Program-made: the position numbers and the translations under genes | NCBI GenBank assembly: GCA_004322325.1 | Contig: SCTP01000238.1 | Location: 1 to 7,961, forward strand | Origin: Gammaproteobacteria bacterium | GTDB taxonomy: Bacteria > Pseudomonadota > Gammaproteobacteria > DSM-16500 | Length of the DNA: 7,961 nucleotides | Direction of reading: 5' to 3' | The notes under the pieces: generated by a model | Seen by the model: the letters and a program-made list of their open reading frames with translations, nothing else | What the model was told of the DNA's origin: nothing | Database searches by the model: none | Shown: piece after piece, positions 5,316 through 7,961 of the stretch | How positions within the stretch are numbered: the stretch's first letter is position 1 | Layout: each line of letters starts with the position of its first letter

Positions 5316-7961
5316 ATGACTTCCCAGAATTCATTTAATACACGACGCCAACTAAGCATCCATGGAACCCACTATGACTATTACAGCTTACCCGCCCTCG
5401 AAGAAGCAGGTTTAAAAGGTATTTCTCGGTTACCTCACTCGTTGAAGATTCTACTGGAAAACCTGCTGCGTCACGAAGATGACCACACGGTGAAACGCCA
5501 AGATATTGAAGCCATTGCCGCCTGGCTCCAGACCAAAACCTCCGACCGTGAAATCGCCTATCGCCCCGCCCGGGTCTTGATGCAAGATTTCACCGGTGTG
5601 CCCGCTGTTGTCGATTTAGGCGCCATGCGCGATGCCATCCAAAAAATGGGGGGGAATCCAGAAAAAATCAATCCGCTTTCTCCGGTAGATTTAATCATTG
5701 ATCACTCCATTCAAGTGGATGTATTCGGTGCGAATAATGCTGTGACCATCAATGGCCACATGGAAATGGAAAGAAATAATGAACGTTATGCCTTTTTACG
5801 CTGGGGTCAAACTGCTTTCACGAATTTCCGCGTCGTGCCGCCGGATACCGGCATTTGCCATCAGGTGAATTTGGAATTTTTAGCTAAAACCATTTGGCAT
5901 GATGATCAAAACGGACACAAGGTGGCTTATCCCGATACGCTCGTTGGAACCGATAGCCACACGACGATGATTAACGGCTTAGGTGTGCTCGGCTGGGGCG
6001 TGGGCGGTATTGAAGCAGAAGCAGCCATGTTAGGCCAGCCGATTTCGATGCTTATTCCCGAGGTCGTCGGTGTCAGACTGAAAGGTAAGTTACGTGAAGG
6101 GGTCACGGCAACGGATCTAGTGTTGACCTTAACTCAACTGCTGCGTAAAAAAGGGGTGGTCGGTAAATTCGTCGAATATTTTGGCCCGGGTCTTGCTGAT
6201 CTACCCGTTGCTGATCGGGCGACCATTGCGAACATGGCGCCTGAATACGGTGCGACATGTGGATTCTTCCCCATTGATCAAGCCACACTCGATTATTTGC
6301 GCCTGACCGGACGTGACGAGCAAACTATCGCCCTGGTTGAAGCGTATGCGAAAGCACAGGATATGTGGCATCTCAAAGACACAGAAGAGCCCTATTTTAC
6401 CGATGTACTGGAATTAGATTTATCGAGCGTGCAACCAAGTGTGGCAGGACCGAAACGGCCGCAAGATCGTGTTGAGTTATCACAATTAAACGCCACCTTT
6501 GAGAAACTCTTAACAGATACCAACCGCAACCAAGAAAAAACCACTGCTTTCAAAACCGAAGCAGGCCATGAATTGCATCACGGTGATGTCGTCATTGCAG
6601 CCATCACCAGCTGTACGAATACCTCCAACCCCAGTGTCTTAATGGCAGCAGGCTTAGTGGCGAAGAAAGCGCTAGAAAAAGGCTTACAACGCAAACCATG
6701 GGTGAAATCCTCTCTCGCTCCTGGCTCCCAAGTGGTCACGCAATATCTCGAGACGGCAGGATTGCAAACCTATCTTGACCAATTAGGTTTTAATTTAGTC
6801 GGTTATGGCTGTACGACTTGCATTGGCAATTCCGGTCCCTTGCCAGATGATATTGGCAACACCGTTAATAAACATGATCTAACCGTCTCTGCTGTTCTGT
6901 CCGGCAATCGCAATTTTGAAGGGCGTATTCACCCGCAAGTCAAAGCGAATTGGTTAGCCTCCCCGCCGTTAGTCGTCGTGTTTGCCTTAGCTGGTACGGT
7001 TTCGATTGATTTAGACCGTGATCCGATTGGCCATGATAAACAAGGCCAGCCAGTTTATCTGCGCGATGTTTGGCCGACGAATAAAGAAGTAGCGGAAGAA
7101 GTCGCGAAAGTGAGTAGCAAAATGTTCCGTGAGCAATATGCGGATGTCTTTGCTGGTAATCAAGAATGGCAGACAATGAACACCCCATTAGGCAAGACGT
7201 ACGCCTGGCAAAAAGATTCCACTTACATTCAACTACCACCTTTCTTTACCGATATGCAAATCGAACCCCATCAAATTAAATCGATTGAAGGCGCGCGCAT
7301 TCTGGCTATTTTAGGCGATAGCATTACCACTGATCACATCTCCCCAGCTGGCTCCATCAAACCAGACAGTCCGGCGGGTAAATATTTGCAAGCCAATGGG
7401 GTGGCGATTAAAGACTTTAATTCTTATGGCGCCCGTCGTGGTAACCATGAAGTGATGATGCGGGGAACGTTTGCGAATATTCGCATTCGCAATGAAATGG
7501 TCCCTGGCATTGAAGGTGGTATGACAAAGCATTACCCCAGCGGCGAGGTATTATCCATTTACGATGCAGCGATGCGTTATAAAGCTGATCACATTCCATT
7601 GATTATTGTGGCTGGGAAAGAATATGGCACGGGTTCTTCCCGCGATTGGGCGGCGAAAGGACCGAAATTGCAAGGGGTGATGGCGGTGATAGCAGAAAGT
7701 TTTGAGCGCATTCATCGTTCGAATTTAATTGGCATGGGCATTCTACCGCTGCAATTCAAAGAAGGCATGACGCGAAAGACGTTGGATCTAAAAGGGACTG
7801 AAACCATCAGTATTGTGGGGTTAGACGATACGATGAAAGCAGGTGCGGAGATTAAAGCCATCATCCAACGTGAAGATGGTAGCCGTACAGAAGTGATGCT
7901 CATGAGTCGTATTGATACGCAGAATGAGATTGAGTATTACCGTCATGGCGGTATTTTGCAG
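5316..7961 (+). CDS. acnA: aconitate hydratase A (3' end outside window)
   Basis: AcnA is the cytoplasmic [4Fe-4S] enzyme converting citrate to isocitrate through cis-aconitate in the TCA cycle. The frame is open for 882 codons to the window edge, with no stop. It ends at [11 protein letters not shown], where family members finish about ten residues later with a YVLR-type tail. The three cluster cysteines are present: Cys433 in TSCTNTSNP, and Cys499 and Cys502 in [12 protein letters not shown]. Other landmarks are DHSIQVD (129-135), [25 protein letters not shown] starting near residue 207, [15 protein letters not shown] in the swivel-domain region, and [12 protein letters not shown], where Ser774, Ser775 and Arg776 are active-site residues. 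This is the AcnA/IRP1-type layout, not AcnB. The ATG at 5316 has AAGGAG at 9-nt spacing. The gene is divergent from cydA across 106 bp. Homologues can also act as iron-responsive RNA-binding proteins when the cluster is lost; nothing here tests that. Confidence 0.97.
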   Translation, partial: MTSQNSFNTRRQLSIHGTHYDYYSLPALEEAGLKGISRLPHSLKILLENLLRHEDDHTVKRQDIEAIAAWLQTKTSDREIAYRPARVLMQDFTGVPAVVDLGAMRDAIQKMGGNPEKINPLSPVDLIIDHSIQVDVFGANNAVTINGHMEMERNNERYAFLRWGQTAFTNFRVVPPDTGICHQVNLEFLAKTIWHDDQNGHKVAYPDTLVGTDSHTTMINGLGVLGWGVGGIEAEAAMLGQPISMLIPEVVGVRLKGKLREGVTATDLVLTLTQLLRKKGVVGKFVEYFGPGLADLPVADRATIANMAPEYGATCGFFPIDQATLDYLRLTGRDEQTIALVEAYAKAQDMWHLKDTEEPYFTDVLELDLSSVQPSVAGPKRPQDRVELSQLNATFEKLLTDTNRNQEKTTAFKTEAGHELHHGDVVIAAITSCTNTSNPSVLMAAGLVAKKALEKGLQRKPWVKSSLAPGSQVVTQYLETAGLQTYLDQLGFNLVGYGCTTCIGNSGPLPDDIGNTVNKHDLTVSAVLSGNRNFEGRIHPQVKANWLASPPLVVVFALAGTVSIDLDRDPIGHDKQGQPVYLRDVWPTNKEVAEEVAKVSSKMFREQYADVFAGNQEWQTMNTPLGKTYAWQKDSTYIQLPPFFTDMQIEPHQIKSIEGARILAILGDSITTDHISPAGSIKPDSPAGKYLQANGVAIKDFNSYGARRGNHEVMMRGTFANIRIRNEMVPGIEGGMTKHYPSGEVLSIYDAAMRYKADHIPLIIVAGKEYGTGSSRDWAAKGPKLQGVMAVIAESFERIHRSNLIGMGILPLQFKEGMTRKTLDLKGTETISIVGLDDTMKAGAEIKAIIQREDGSRTEVMLMSRIDTQNEIEYYRHGGILQ

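Overview
The window looks like a gammaproteobacterial chromosome segment. CydA, CydB, CydX, HemF and AcnA all align closely, from memory, with their E. coli counterparts. The transporter at the left resembles the Pht-type MFS family common in Legionella, Coxiella and Francisella. A Legionellales-like host is therefore a reasonable guess, but it is an inference and not a species call.

Layout. (1) Positions 1-1680, plus strand, AT-rich: the 3' end of a short-chain dehydrogenase/reductase gene, then a 12-helix MFS transporter 36 bp downstream; this looks like an accessory pair. (2) Positions 1505-5209, minus strand, moderate GC: a compact operon reading cydA-cydB-cydX-hemF. It encodes cytochrome bd quinol oxidase, including its small subunit CydX (35 aa), followed by oxygen-dependent coproporphyrinogen III oxidase. 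cydA and cydB overlap by one base (TAATG), cydX starts 15 nt after cydB, and cydX overlaps hemF by 11 nt. (3) Positions 5210-5315: a 106-bp divergent regulatory region with strong ribosome binding sites on both sides and an AT-rich core that can serve as a -10 element in both directions. (4) Positions 5316-7961, plus strand: acnA (aconitate hydratase A), open to the right edge and lacking only about its last ten codons.

How the genes work together. Aconitase feeds the TCA cycle, which supplies reduced quinone. Cytochrome bd oxidises quinol with O2 and needs three hemes. HemF makes a heme precursor, so joining hemF to cydABX ties enzyme production to cofactor supply.

The most notable points are the unannotated cydX, the cydX-hemF overlap, the shared -10 region between cydA and acnA, and the sharp composition break at the hemF stop codon. 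At that break the MFS reading frame runs 176 nt antisense into hemF and gains a proline-rich tail. I see no RNA genes, CRISPR arrays, insertion sequences or attachment sites, and no clearly novel multi-gene system.
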